A stretch of 38,410 bases of DNA from Bacillota bacterium (GTDB lineage: Bacteria > Bacillota > UBA5301 > Bu52): contig JADBKO010000021.1 of the NCBI GenBank assembly GCA_014896355.1, positions 1 through 38,410 on the forward strand, read 5' to 3'. A program made the position numbers and the translations under genes. This document shows, piece after piece, positions 24,954-32,846 of the stretch; within the stretch, counting starts at the first letter, position 1, and the number at the start of each line of letters is the position of its first letter. Under the pieces are notes generated by a model. The model was not told the origin of the DNA. It did no database searches and was given only the letters and a program-made list of their open reading frames with translations.

Positions 24954-25009
24954 CCCAGTCAGCCTCCCACATTGGATTTCAAGGGTCTTGCCCTCTTCCA
25001 AGGGAGCGG

Positions 25010-25046
25010 AAAAAACAGCGCCGGCAGAAATGGATTCCGCCGGCGC
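25010..25046 (-). terminator. Intrinsic terminator of the TPP riboswitch
   Basis: On the minus strand GCGCCGGC and GCCGGCGC form an 8-bp GC stem (25039-25046 with 25018-25025), extended inside by GGAATCC/GAA pairing after a mismatch, followed by CTG and six Us. It lies between the TPP aptamer and the thiT SD, as expected for transcription attenuation. A further hairpin (GTCCGCCG/CGGCGGAC, 25076-25101) between aptamer and terminator may take part in the switch. Confidence 0.88.
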
Positions 25047-25121
25047 CGGTTTACGTATTGGCTCGCAGCCCCAACGTCCGCCGGCCGCCTGGGCGGCGGA
25101 CGGACGGCCGAAGTCTGCGTG

Positions 25122-25211
25122 GCCCGCTTCCCTACGCCGGTATTATCCGAACAGGTTCCGAGGGTCTTGAGGCTTGCGCCCCAACTCTCAGCGAACGCTC
25201 CCCTAGCGGGC
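25122..25211 (-). promoter_or_regulatory. TPP riboswitch (THI element) upstream of thiT
   Basis: The minus strand shows the conserved TPP aptamer parts in order: a closing P1 helix of AGCGGGC (25205-25211) with GCCCGCT (25122-25128), TAGGGGAGC, the CTGAGA loop, ACCCTCGGAACCTGTTCGG, and GGATAATACCGGCGTAGGGA (20 bases). Only a few positions vary from the textbook consensus. With a terminator downstream, ligand binding should stop transcription into thiT. Confidence 0.95.
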
Positions 25212-25357
25212 ATGTGACACCTTATGGATTTACAACACAGTGTTTCTCCACCGATTGGCATTTTCCTGCGTTATAGGTCAAAGGAAAATGGATCAAAATG
25301 GAGAATGGTATTGGCGTCCATACGGAACAAAGAATGAACCATTCGGAGGTGGCACCC

Positions 25358-26551
25358 GTGCCAAGACGGGGATCCTTGTTGAAAGTCTCCGAGGAAAGCC
25401 TGCAAAAGGTTCAGAATACTATCGCAGAACAGTGCCGCGATCTCGAGTCGGACCGGGTTCAGCTGAGTGTGCGCGAGCTCACGCGGCGGACGGGGCTCGC
25501 TCCCGGCACTGTGCTGAAGGCACTGAACGCATTGGAATCCACCGGCGTGATTCAAAGGGTCAGTTCGGGGATTCGGCGGCAGGCCAACACATATATCTAC
25601 AACGCACCTCTGGGGGCGAGGCGCCGGGCCAGGCCGGCGGAGGTCCCTCAGCTGCTTGAAAAAGAAGCGGAGAAGGCGGCTTCTGGGGACCTGCAGGCCC
25701 TCGGGGCAACCGAGGCTGACAAACCACGCGGCCAGGCGGTTTCCACGCCGGACGCCACAGCTCTGGTGGAGGCGCTGCGGGAGCTCACGGCCACGGTGCG
25801 GGCGCTCCAGGAGGAAACACGGAGGACCCGGGATACGTTGGGCAGCGCCCTTCGCTGGGTCCAATCGCCGGTGGTCATGGAAACCCGGCTGCCGGGTGGA
25901 TTCCGGCAGGTGATCGTACGAGACATGCCGGGAGAGCCGGCGGAACCCGCTCCAGGAAACCTTCGTCCTTTAGAGTCTGCGCCGGAGACGTTCTCAGCCG
26001 AGGCCGGTCCTTCTGCGGTATCTGTTGCTGAGCCCGTCGCCACTGGGCGCCAGGGAGCCCGGAAAGCCGCAGCCGTGCCTGCCCGCCGGGGCCGCCAGGC
26101 TGCAAGCCGCCGTTGGGCTGCAGGCACCGCCGTGCCGACGGAAAGGCGGGAGCGAGGGACGGTGGGCCGCCGGGGGCGGGCCACGGCGTCAGCCGAGGTG
26201 CCGGTTCCGCCGTTGGAGGCCGCGGAACCTGCTCCCGGCGAAGCGGAATCCAGGCCGTCCGGTGCCGGTACCACAGCTTCGGCCGGGACGGGAAGCCTGC
26301 CTGCAACAACGTCCCCTGCCCAGGAGAACGTAACGGTTCCGGCCGCCCCCGCGAGGGAGAGCATCGACTGGGCGGATCCGCAGACCGCCGACCGGGTGCG
26401 CACCGAAGGGGAACTCATCGGCGAGAGCGGAGGGTTGAGCACCTACCGGTTCGGCGATTACGACGTGGCCATCAACGAAAGCGGGAAGATCGTCATGGCC
26501 ACCGATGTGAGGTCCACGGACATCGTCTACATGGATGTCTATGCAGGATAG
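25358..26551 (+). CDS. Winged-helix DNA-binding protein with long linker and unknown C-terminal domain
   Basis: A 397-residue protein I do not recognise as a whole. Residues about 12-82 form a winged-helix HTH of GntR/MarR style (LSVRELTRRTGLAPGTVLKALNALE, quoted in part: TRRTGLAPGTVLKALNALE; then STGVIQRVSSGIRRQANTY). A probable coiled coil follows at about 129-170 (LVEALRELTATVRALQEET). Residues about 195-330 are an Ala/Pro/Arg/Glu-rich low-complexity linker. The last 60 residues return to ordinary composition (GELIGESGGLSTYRFGDYD, INESGKIVMATDVRS, DIVYMDVYAG) and look like a small folded domain. GTG 25358 is chosen for GGAGGTGG five bases upstream. It diverges from the thiT leader and precedes pepF by 61 bases. 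A dimeric regulator tethered to a sensor or interaction domain is a guess. Confidence 0.8.
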   Translation: MPRRGSLLKVSEESLQKVQNTIAEQCRDLESDRVQLSVRELTRRTGLAPGTVLKALNALESTGVIQRVSSGIRRQANTYIYNAPLGARRRARPAEVPQLLEKEAEKAASGDLQALGATEADKPRGQAVSTPDATALVEALRELTATVRALQEETRRTRDTLGSALRWVQSPVVMETRLPGGFRQVIVRDMPGEPAEPAPGNLRPLESAPETFSAEAGPSAVSVAEPVATGRQGARKAAAVPARRGRQAASRRWAAGTAVPTERRERGTVGRRGRATASAEVPVPPLEAAEPAPGEAESRPSGAGTTASAGTGSLPATTSPAQENVTVPAAPARESIDWADPQTADRVRTEGELIGESGGLSTYRFGDYDVAINESGKIVMATDVRSTDIVYMDVYAG

Positions 26552-26612
26552 GGCCAGGGTCGCCTTCGCAGCAACGTATCCAAAGTCTATCTGTGAGGAG
26601 CGGAACGGCGGA

Positions 26613-28424
26613 ATGATATCGGAAACAGCCGATCGGTTGCAGGGCAGGGACCAGATTCCGGCCCAATTCAAATGGAGGCTCGAGGATATTTACGCTTCTG
26701 CCCAGGACTGGGAGCGGGATGCCGCCCGATTGCAGGACGTGATTTCCCACATCAGCCGCTGGGAGGGGCATCTGGGCGAGTCAGGGGACAGCCTTTTGGC
26801 CTGTTTACAGGAGAACGACACCCTGGGCCTGCTGGCGGAGCGCCTGTTTGCCTATGCCCGTATGCGGCGGGACGAGGACAACGGCGACACAGCAGCCCAG
26901 GCGTTGGCAGACCGGGCCACCAGCCTGCTGGTGCGGGCCCAATCAGCCACGGCTTTTATTGTACCGGAGATTCTGTCTGTCCCCGCAGCCACCATCCGGG
27001 GCTTCATCGCTCAGAAGGCAGAGCTCAAGGTCTATGAGCATTTTCTGGAGAACATCCTTCGCATGCGACCCCACACGCTTTCCACAGCCGAGGAACGGAT
27101 CGTGGCCGAGAGCGGGGAGGTGTTGGGCGCACCGCAGAATATTTTCACCCTGCTCAATAACGCGGATCTCCGCTTTCCTTCCGTCCGCGATGAGCACGGG
27201 CAGATGGTGGAGATCACCCACGGCCGTTTCATCCGCCTGATGGAGAGCCCGGACCGGCGCGTCCGCCGCGAGACGTTTCAGGGCCTGTATCAGACCTACG
27301 AGAAACAGCGCAACACCTTGGCCGCACTGCTGACCAGCAGCATCAAGAAAGACATCTTTCTGGCCCGCGTCCACCGCTATCCTTCCGCCCTGGCTGCGGC
27401 GCTGGACCAGGACAACGTACCTGTGCCGGTCTATGACAGCCTGCTTGAGGCCGTGCATGAGAGCCTGCCCCTGGTGTACCGCTATGTGGAGCTGCGCCGG
27501 CGCATGCTGGACCTGGACCAGGTTCATATGTACGACTTGTATGTCCCATTGGTCCGCGGGGCCGACAAGACCTTCACCTATGAGGAGGCGGTGGAGGCCG
27601 TCCAAAACGCCGTGCGCCCGCTGGGGCCGGAGTACGGACGGGTTTTCGAGTCCGCTTTCCGTTCAGGATGGATCGACGTGTTCGAAAACCGCGGCAAGAC
27701 CAGCGGGGCTTACTCCTGGGGCACGTACGGAGTGCATCCCTTTGTGCTCATGAATTTCCAAGGTAATCTGGACAGCGTGTTCACCCTTGCGCATGAGATG
27801 GGGCATTCCATGCACAGCTACTTCTCCGACACCAACCAGGCGTTTGTGAACTCCCATTATTCCATCTTCGTGGCCGAGGTGGCGTCCACGGTCAACGAGC
27901 TGCTTCTGACGGCCCATCTCTTGAGGGAGCTAACGGACCGGCAGCAAAGAATGTGGGTCCTGAATTACCACCTGGAGCAGTTCCGCACTACGGTGTTCCG
28001 CCAGACCATGTTCGCGGAGTTCGAGAAGATCACCCATGAGCGGGCGGAAGCCGGAGAAGCTCTGACAGCCGATGATCTGTGCCGCATCTACGCCGGGCTC
28101 AACAGGACCTATTACGGGCCGGATGCGGTCATTGATCCCGAGATTGCCATGGAATGGGCCCGCATCCCTCATTTCTACACTGCATTCTATGTGTATCAGT
28201 ATGCCACCGGGTTTTCGGCGGCCACGGCCCTGTACCAGCAGATCCTCGAGGAAGGGCAGCCCGCTGTGGAACGGTATCTGCGCTTTCTGCGCAGCGGCGG
28301 CTCCGACTATCCCATCAACCTCCTGCGCCAGGCGGGAGTGGACATGGCTTCCCCGGACACGGTGCGCCGGGCACTGCAAGTGTTCGGCAGCCTGTTGGAT
28401 CAGATGGAGGAGCTGGCTCGCTGA
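26613..28424 (+). CDS. pepF: Oligoendopeptidase F (M3 family)
   Basis: Cytoplasmic zinc metallopeptidase that cuts short peptides internally. The HExxH zinc site is H394-EMGH398 in FTLAHEMGHSMHSYF, with the downstream glutamate in the FVAEVASTVNE segment, as in the M3B group. Other family features are KTSGAYSWGTYGVHPFVLMNF (quoted in part: GAYSWGTYGVHPFVLMN), and the C-terminal DYPINLLRQAGVDM. The length of 603 residues matches PepF. ATG 26613 is favoured because the family N-terminus (RDQIPAQFKWRLEDIY) starts just after it; the longer frame from 26535 would overlap the upstream gene. It follows the winged-helix gene and ends at a strong convergent terminator. General peptide turnover is the likely role. 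Confidence 0.96.
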   Translation: MISETADRLQGRDQIPAQFKWRLEDIYASAQDWERDAARLQDVISHISRWEGHLGESGDSLLACLQENDTLGLLAERLFAYARMRRDEDNGDTAAQALADRATSLLVRAQSATAFIVPEILSVPAATIRGFIAQKAELKVYEHFLENILRMRPHTLSTAEERIVAESGEVLGAPQNIFTLLNNADLRFPSVRDEHGQMVEITHGRFIRLMESPDRRVRRETFQGLYQTYEKQRNTLAALLTSSIKKDIFLARVHRYPSALAAALDQDNVPVPVYDSLLEAVHESLPLVYRYVELRRRMLDLDQVHMYDLYVPLVRGADKTFTYEEAVEAVQNAVRPLGPEYGRVFESAFRSGWIDVFENRGKTSGAYSWGTYGVHPFVLMNFQGNLDSVFTLAHEMGHSMHSYFSDTNQAFVNSHYSIFVAEVASTVNELLLTAHLLRELTDRQQRMWVLNYHLEQFRTTVFRQTMFAEFEKITHERAEAGEALTADDLCRIYAGLNRTYYGPDAVIDPEIAMEWARIPHFYTAFYVYQYATGFSAATALYQQILEEGQPAVERYLRFLRSGGSDYPINLLRQAGVDMASPDTVRRALQVFGSLLDQMEELAR

Positions 28425-28436
28425 CCGCATCGGGAA

Positions 28437-28468
28437 GCCGGGGCCGGCCAGAGGAGGCGGGCCCCGGC
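28437..28468. terminator. Hairpin terminator between convergent pepF and the repeat-protein gene
   Basis: GCCGGGGCC (28437-28445) pairs perfectly with GGCCCCGGC (28460-28468), followed by CTCTT on the plus side. It fills the 47-base gap between two convergent genes. The T-tract is short, so it may act with help or as a bidirectional barrier. Confidence 0.65.
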
Positions 28469-28471
28469 CTC

Positions 28472-29485
28472 TTACCGCCCCTTCCCGTGCCCTAGCTTCT
28501 TGCGGGCCCAGCCGCTGGCCTCGCCCAACAAAGCTTTACGCAGCGAAGCGTAGTTCCCCTTTTGCATGACGGCGGTGTACCTCTGCGGGATCTGCTCAAA
28601 AGTCAGATTCACGCGGGCGGCAATCTGCGCCCAGGATTGCCCGCTTTGGCGCTGGTCCAAGATCAGGCTGAGAGTCGCCGCTCCGCCTTCCTGGCTGCTG
28701 GCCAACACCAAGGCTGCCAGCAGGTCGGGGGCCGCGATTCCGGACTCAACGGAGAACTGGAGATCCACCCCGGAAAAGCCGTAGTCCTGTAGTAACAGGT
28801 ACTGAAAGGCCAGATTGTCCAAAGCGCTTTGACGTGCCCGTACATAGGGAAGAACCACCGTTGTGCCAGGCACGGGCCAGGCGTACTCTGCGGGCTGGGC
28901 CAGGCCTTTCGCTTTTTTCGGACCTTTGCCGTGTTTACCGGCCCATGCCGGCGGCGGGCCAGAGGGAACAGGATGGGGCCACAGCCACAAAGAAAGCGTG
29001 GGCGGAACCTGTTGCGGCCCAAGGCCCAGGCGGACCGCTACACTGCTCCAGGGCCGGCCGGCGGCAGCCATGGCCAGGACCGAGCTCGGGGCCCGTCCAC
29101 TGCGGGCCGCCAGCTCACAGGCGATGACCATATCTGCATAGGTGTAGCCCTGCCGCAGTTGGATGTGTACCCACTCCGGAGTGAGGCCGAGAGAACGGTA
29201 GGCGCTGGTGAGGGTCAGGGCGAAGCTGATCTGGATGGGGCCCCAGCTTGGGTCCTGCTCCGGCACCACCGGCTTCGGTATGGGAAGGATCCCCTGGGGG
29301 CTGATTTGGCTACTCACCACAATGCTGCCGGCGCGGGCTGAGCCAGCCGGCCCGGTCCAGCCTCCATCCAGGACCAGCGTTGCGGTGACGGCCAGGATCA
29401 CGCCTGTGATCAGCCAGGAACAGGGGAACACCCTGAGTGGTACCGGCTGGGAATCCGTGCGGGGCGTTTCTTCGCCTCTTCTCAT
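28472..29485 (-). CDS. Membrane-anchored or secreted protein with duplicated helical motif, function unknown
   Basis: A 337-residue protein with one N-terminal hydrophobic segment (about 22-40, SWLITGVILAVTATLVL) and the rest outside. Two internal copies of one motif are visible: about 113-161 (YADMVIACELAARSG...VLAMAAAGRPWSSVAVRLGL) and about 249-300 (APDLLAALVLASSQ...LILDQRQSGQSWAQIAARVNL). Each is a helix pair ending in a W-x-x-(I/V)-A-x-(R)(L/V) pattern, as in small helical repeats common in Firmicute envelope proteins. A Pro/Lys-rich linker separates them. ATG 29485 has GGAGGG six bases upstream. It diverges from the SatD-like gene with 240 bases between. No enzymatic motif is seen. Confidence 0.75.
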   Translation of the reverse strand: MRRGEETPRTDSQPVPLRVFPCSWLITGVILAVTATLVLDGGWTGPAGSARAGSIVVSSQISPQGILPIPKPVVPEQDPSWGPIQISFALTLTSAYRSLGLTPEWVHIQLRQGYTYADMVIACELAARSGRAPSSVLAMAAAGRPWSSVAVRLGLGPQQVPPTLSLWLWPHPVPSGPPPAWAGKHGKGPKKAKGLAQPAEYAWPVPGTTVVLPYVRARQSALDNLAFQYLLLQDYGFSGVDLQFSVESGIAAPDLLAALVLASSQEGGAATLSLILDQRQSGQSWAQIAARVNLTFEQIPQRYTAVMQKGNYASLRKALLGEASGWARKKLGHGKGR

Positions 29486-29656
29486 GACCATCCCTCCATG
29501 TGGAGCCTTGTTTACCGTTCCAGGATATGACACGCGGGGGCGCCGCGATGTGACGGAACTCACTGCCCCGGCGCCTTCCCGGCAGGAACGAGGCGGCTGA
29601 AAGCGAAGATGTAGGCGAAGAGAATCCAGCATCGGAGCCTCAGTTCAACTGGATGT

Positions 29657-29720
29657 GGGTGAAAATTCGATTTCGCCTTTTTACGGGTGAAAGGAATCGG
29701 TTCAGCCGCGCACGGGTGAA
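29657..29720 (+). repeat. Three GGGTGAA direct repeats upstream of the SatD-like gene
   Basis: GGGTGAAA at 29657 and 29685 and GGGTGAA at 29714 are spaced 28 and 29 bases apart, the last next to the ATG at 29726. Regular spacing in a divergent promoter region suggests binding sites for a regulator, possibly the HTH-like C-terminus of the SatD-like protein itself. The rest of the 240-base gap (29486-29725) shows no gene and no clear promoter hexamers. Confidence 0.45.
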
Positions 29721-29725
29721 GCAGG

Positions 29726-30430
29726 ATGACGGTCCAAAGGGTAGAACCAGAAACCGAACGCAACGAAGGGACCGGTCCCTCCACGGCCGGCCCACCGCTG
29801 GTGGCGGTGATCACAGCTGACGTGATCCATTCCCGCCGTGCCGTGGATCGCGCCGCGCTGCAAAGGCATCTGGCAGAGGGCCTGGCGCGGTTCAACCGGT
29901 CCGAGCGGGAGGAGCTGCTGGTCCCGTTTACCCTCTCCCGCGGCGACGAGCTGCAGGGAGTTCTGCTGGATCCAACCCGTGTTCTACGGCTTTCACGCCA
30001 TCTGCGCTTCCACCTGTGGCCTACGCCTTTGCGGGTGGGAATAGGAATCGGCACCGTATCCACCCCTGTATCCACGGAGAGCTCCTGGCTCATGGACGGT
30101 CCAGCCTTCCATGCGGCCCGGGCGGCGCTGGAGGCCGGCACACACCGGGGAAAGCCGCAGCTGGCCTTTCGCAGCGGAGACCCTGAGATGGATGAGGTTC
30201 TGAACGCAATCTGTGGGCTGGTGGATGCGCTGCAAAGCCGCTGGACCACGGCTCAATGGACGGCCATCGATGCCTACGAGCGCTTGTCTACGTTCGAGCG
30301 GGCCGGGCGGGTCCTGGGGGTTAGCCTGCAAAACGTGGAAAAGCGCTGTTCTGCCGCACGCTGGTCTGCAGTGCGCCAAGCCGAGGAATTCTCAGAGCGC
30401 TATCTCCGGCGGCGGATGCCCATGAGATGA
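29726..30430 (+). CDS. SatD-family protein
   Basis: A 234-residue protein of the SatD family: VAVITADVIHSRRAVDRAAL near the start and VPFTLSRGDELQGVLLDP follow the family pattern (GDIxxSR and TxGDEFQG). The C-terminal 60 residues look helix-turn-helix-like (TTAQWTAIDAYERLS, AGRVLGVSLQNVEKRC), suggesting DNA binding. The molecular role is not established; the name comes from a streptococcal acid-tolerance locus. ATG 29726 has only a weak SD (GAAGCAGG close by), and the first 24 residues are not conserved. It is followed 12 bases later by a DUF3307 gene, a pairing typical of the family. Confidence 0.85.
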   Translation: MTVQRVEPETERNEGTGPSTAGPPLVAVITADVIHSRRAVDRAALQRHLAEGLARFNRSEREELLVPFTLSRGDELQGVLLDPTRVLRLSRHLRFHLWPTPLRVGIGIGTVSTPVSTESSWLMDGPAFHAARAALEAGTHRGKPQLAFRSGDPEMDEVLNAICGLVDALQSRWTTAQWTAIDAYERLSTFERAGRVLGVSLQNVEKRCSAARWSAVRQAEEFSERYLRRRMPMR

Positions 30431-30442
30431 AAGAAGGGCGGC

Positions 30443-31399
30443 ATGATGTACGCATCTTTCCCGGGCAGTCTCTTGGCAGATAGCGCCGGCCTCCTGGGGC
30501 TGCTCTTTTTTGCCCACGGGCTGGCGGATTTCGTGCTGCAGCCTGCGGCCATGGCCCGGGCCAAAGCCCTGGGCCGCTGGCAGGGCTTCGCGGGACACGG
30601 ACTGGTGCTGCTGGTCCTCACGGTCTCCTGCACGCTTCCTTACCGGATGCCCGGAGCGTGGATGCTGTGGGTGGCTTTGCCTGTATTGCACGTGGCCTTG
30701 GATGTCCTGAAGCAGCGGGCTCTGGGCTCCCTGGCAGCCCGCTGGGGGCCGGCACCTCTGGCGGTCTTCGTGGTGGACCAGGTTCTGCACGCTATTATAA
30801 CCATTGCCGTATGGGCCGCCGTCGTAGGCGTGGCTCAGCCTGGATGGCTGCAGGAGCTTCTGCAGCAGGGAGGCGGCCAACCCGGGGATGGTCATCTTCC
30901 CGGCCGGCTTCTGGCGCTGGTTCAGGAAAGGGCGGATTTGGCCCTGGGGCTCTTGGGCAACGCCTACGTGTATGCGGTCTTCGCTGCCGGGTACCTGGTT
31001 CAGTATCTGCTGCAGGCCATCCCCGCCACCAGCCCGGCGGTGGCGGCCAGCGTGGAAGAACTCATGGGCGGCAGCGCCAGCCGTGTCATCGGCTTGCTGG
31101 AACGGGCGCTGGTGATCACCCTGGTGGCGGTGGACGCCCTTCCGGCGGTGGCTCTGGTGTTAACGGCGAAGTCCATCGCCCGCTATCCGAGCCTGCGGGA
31201 GGCGAAGGGGCTTTCCGACGGCCCCAGCGGTATCAGCCCCCACGACGCCTTGCATTTTCAGGAGTATTATCTCGTGGGAACCCTGGCCAGTGTGCTCCTG
31301 GGCATTTTGGGAGGACTGGTGGCCCGCCTGGCGGTGAAAGGGTTGGCGCTAACAGGGCTTGCGGCGGGCCCGGCGCTCCCCACGGTTCCAGGGTTGTGA
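30443..31399 (+). CDS. DUF3307 integral membrane protein
   Basis: A 318-residue membrane protein with about seven hydrophobic segments. The N-terminal part carries the DUF3307 pattern: FFAHGLADFVLQPAAMARAK, GHGLVLLVLTV, LHVALDVLKQRAL and VVDQVLHAIITIAVW, with His and Asp residues in or near helices. The C-terminal half (about 165-318, with SRVIGLLERALVITLVAVDA and LVGTLASVLLGILGGLVA) is a second membrane region. AAGGGCGG precedes the ATG. It is translationally close to the SatD-like gene and surely co-transcribed; in the family the pair is thought to act together, but the function is unknown. Confidence 0.87.
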   Translation: MMYASFPGSLLADSAGLLGLLFFAHGLADFVLQPAAMARAKALGRWQGFAGHGLVLLVLTVSCTLPYRMPGAWMLWVALPVLHVALDVLKQRALGSLAARWGPAPLAVFVVDQVLHAIITIAVWAAVVGVAQPGWLQELLQQGGGQPGDGHLPGRLLALVQERADLALGLLGNAYVYAVFAAGYLVQYLLQAIPATSPAVAASVEELMGGSASRVIGLLERALVITLVAVDALPAVALVLTAKSIARYPSLREAKGLSDGPSGISPHDALHFQEYYLVGTLASVLLGILGGLVARLAVKGLALTGLAAGPALPTVPGL

Positions 31400-31409
31400 G
31401 CGTGTCCTT

Positions 31410-31424
31410 GCCACCCAAGGTGGC
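31410..31424. terminator. Small hairpin between convergent genes
   Basis: GCCACC-CAA-GGTGGC lies in the 64-base gap between the DUF3307 gene and the GH1 gene, which converge. There is no T-tract, so termination is only suggested by position. Confidence 0.3.
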
Positions 31425-31463
31425 CACTGCGGCGGCAAGCCGGGGCGGCAGTCCCGGGCGGTG

Positions 31464-32813
31464 TCATACCTCCACTGCGTTTTTCCGGGCCACTTCGGCA
31501 AACCAGCGGGCGCTGGCCTTGAAATAGCGCTTCTGGGTGGCGAAGTCCACCCGTAGGAGGCCGAAGGGCTTCGTATATCCGTGGGCCCACTCGAAGTTGT
31601 CCAAAAGCGACCAGACGAAATAGCCACGCAGGTCCACGCCGTCTGCAATGGCCCGGTAGGCCTGCCCCAGATGCAGGCGCAGGTATTCCAGCCGGTCCAC
31701 GTCCTCCACTGTGCCGTCCGGGCCTGCAACATCCGCAAACGCGGCGCCGTTTTCCGTCACATACAAAGGCAGATCCGTGTATTCCCGCTTCAGCCGTACC
31801 AGCATGTTGTACAGCCCCTGCGGATAGACCTCCCATCCCATGAGGGTTCGCTTGGCCGGTGGCTTCACTTCCCGGGCGCCCAGGAGCGGGTCCAGGAGGC
31901 TGGCCCGATGAATCATGCGGGTGTAGTAGTTTACCCCCAGGAAGTCTACAGGCTCGGCGGTGGTTTCCAGGTCCCCGGAGGCCACCTTGGGGGCCAGGAA
32001 GCGGGTCCGGTAGGTGCGCCAGAGGTCCTCCGGATAGCGGCCCTTGAACAGCGGATCCAGGAATTGCCGGTTGACGAGCCCATCCATGCGGCGGGCCGCC
32101 GCCATGTCGCGAGGACGGTCTGTGGCTGGCTCCTGCGGCCATAGAAAGAGGGCGATGCCGATTTTGGCGGAAGCCGGGGCAATCTGGCGGAAAGCCCGGA
32201 CTGCCAGGCCGTGGGAGAGCAGCAAATGATGCACCACCTGCACAGCCAGGCGGGGGCGGCGCAAACCGGGAGCGTCTTCGCCGGTGGCGTGGCCGAGGAA
32301 GGCGGCCACAAAGGGTTCGTTGTGGGTGATCCAAAGCGGGATTTCGCCGCCCAGCCGCTGGAACAGAAACGCCGCGTATTCCGCGAACCAGCCCGCTGTG
32401 TCCCGGTTGCCCCAACCGCCTTTGTCCTGCAGGGCCTGGGGAAGATCCCAATGGTAAAGGGTGGCCATGGGCGTAATGCCCCGCTCTCGCAGGGCGGCCA
32501 CCAGGCGGCGGTAAAAATCCAGTCCCTTTTGGTTGAGCCTGCCGGTGCCGGCAGGGAAGATCCGGGGCCAGGAGATGGAGAAGCGGTAGGCGTTGACGCC
32601 CAATTGCGCCATGTAGTCCACGTCTTCGCGCCAGAGATGGTAGTGGTCACAGGCTACATCGCCGTTGCTTCCGTCGGCGATTTTGCCGGAAGTGTGGGCG
32701 AACCGGTCCCAGATGGACTCTCCCTTGCCGTCCTCGTTCCACGCCCCCTCGATCTGATAGGCCGAGGTCGCGGTACCCCAGAGAAAGCCGGCGGGAAACT
32801 GCAAGAGCACCAT
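31464..32813 (-). CDS. Beta-glucosidase, glycoside hydrolase family 1
   Basis: A 449-residue retaining beta-glycosidase acting on beta-glucosides or cello-oligosaccharides in the cytoplasm. Family features: FPAGFLWGTATSAYQIEGA at the N-terminus, acid/base E166 in THNEP, nucleophile E354 in YVTENGA, and the C-terminal GYFVWSLLDNFEWAHGYTKPFG (in part: WSLLDNFEWAHGY). The length matches the family. The ATG at 32813 is chosen because GGAGG stands six bases before it; the ATG at 32819 touches the SD. It is the last gene of the LacI-regulated sugar locus, 33 bases after the MFS gene. Exact specificity (gluco-, galacto- or fuco-side) cannot be read from the sequence. Confidence 0.96.
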   Translation of the reverse strand: MVLLQFPAGFLWGTATSAYQIEGAWNEDGKGESIWDRFAHTSGKIADGSNGDVACDHYHLWREDVDYMAQLGVNAYRFSISWPRIFPAGTGRLNQKGLDFYRRLVAALRERGITPMATLYHWDLPQALQDKGGWGNRDTAGWFAEYAAFLFQRLGGEIPLWITHNEPFVAAFLGHATGEDAPGLRRPRLAVQVVHHLLLSHGLAVRAFRQIAPASAKIGIALFLWPQEPATDRPRDMAAARRMDGLVNRQFLDPLFKGRYPEDLWRTYRTRFLAPKVASGDLETTAEPVDFLGVNYYTRMIHRASLLDPLLGAREVKPPAKRTLMGWEVYPQGLYNMLVRLKREYTDLPLYVTENGAAFADVAGPDGTVEDVDRLEYLRLHLGQAYRAIADGVDLRGYFVWSLLDNFEWAHGYTKPFGLLRVDFATQKRYFKASARWFAEVARKNAVEV

Positions 32814-32846
32814 GTGCATCCTCCTTCTCCGGCAACTGGGTGCTGT

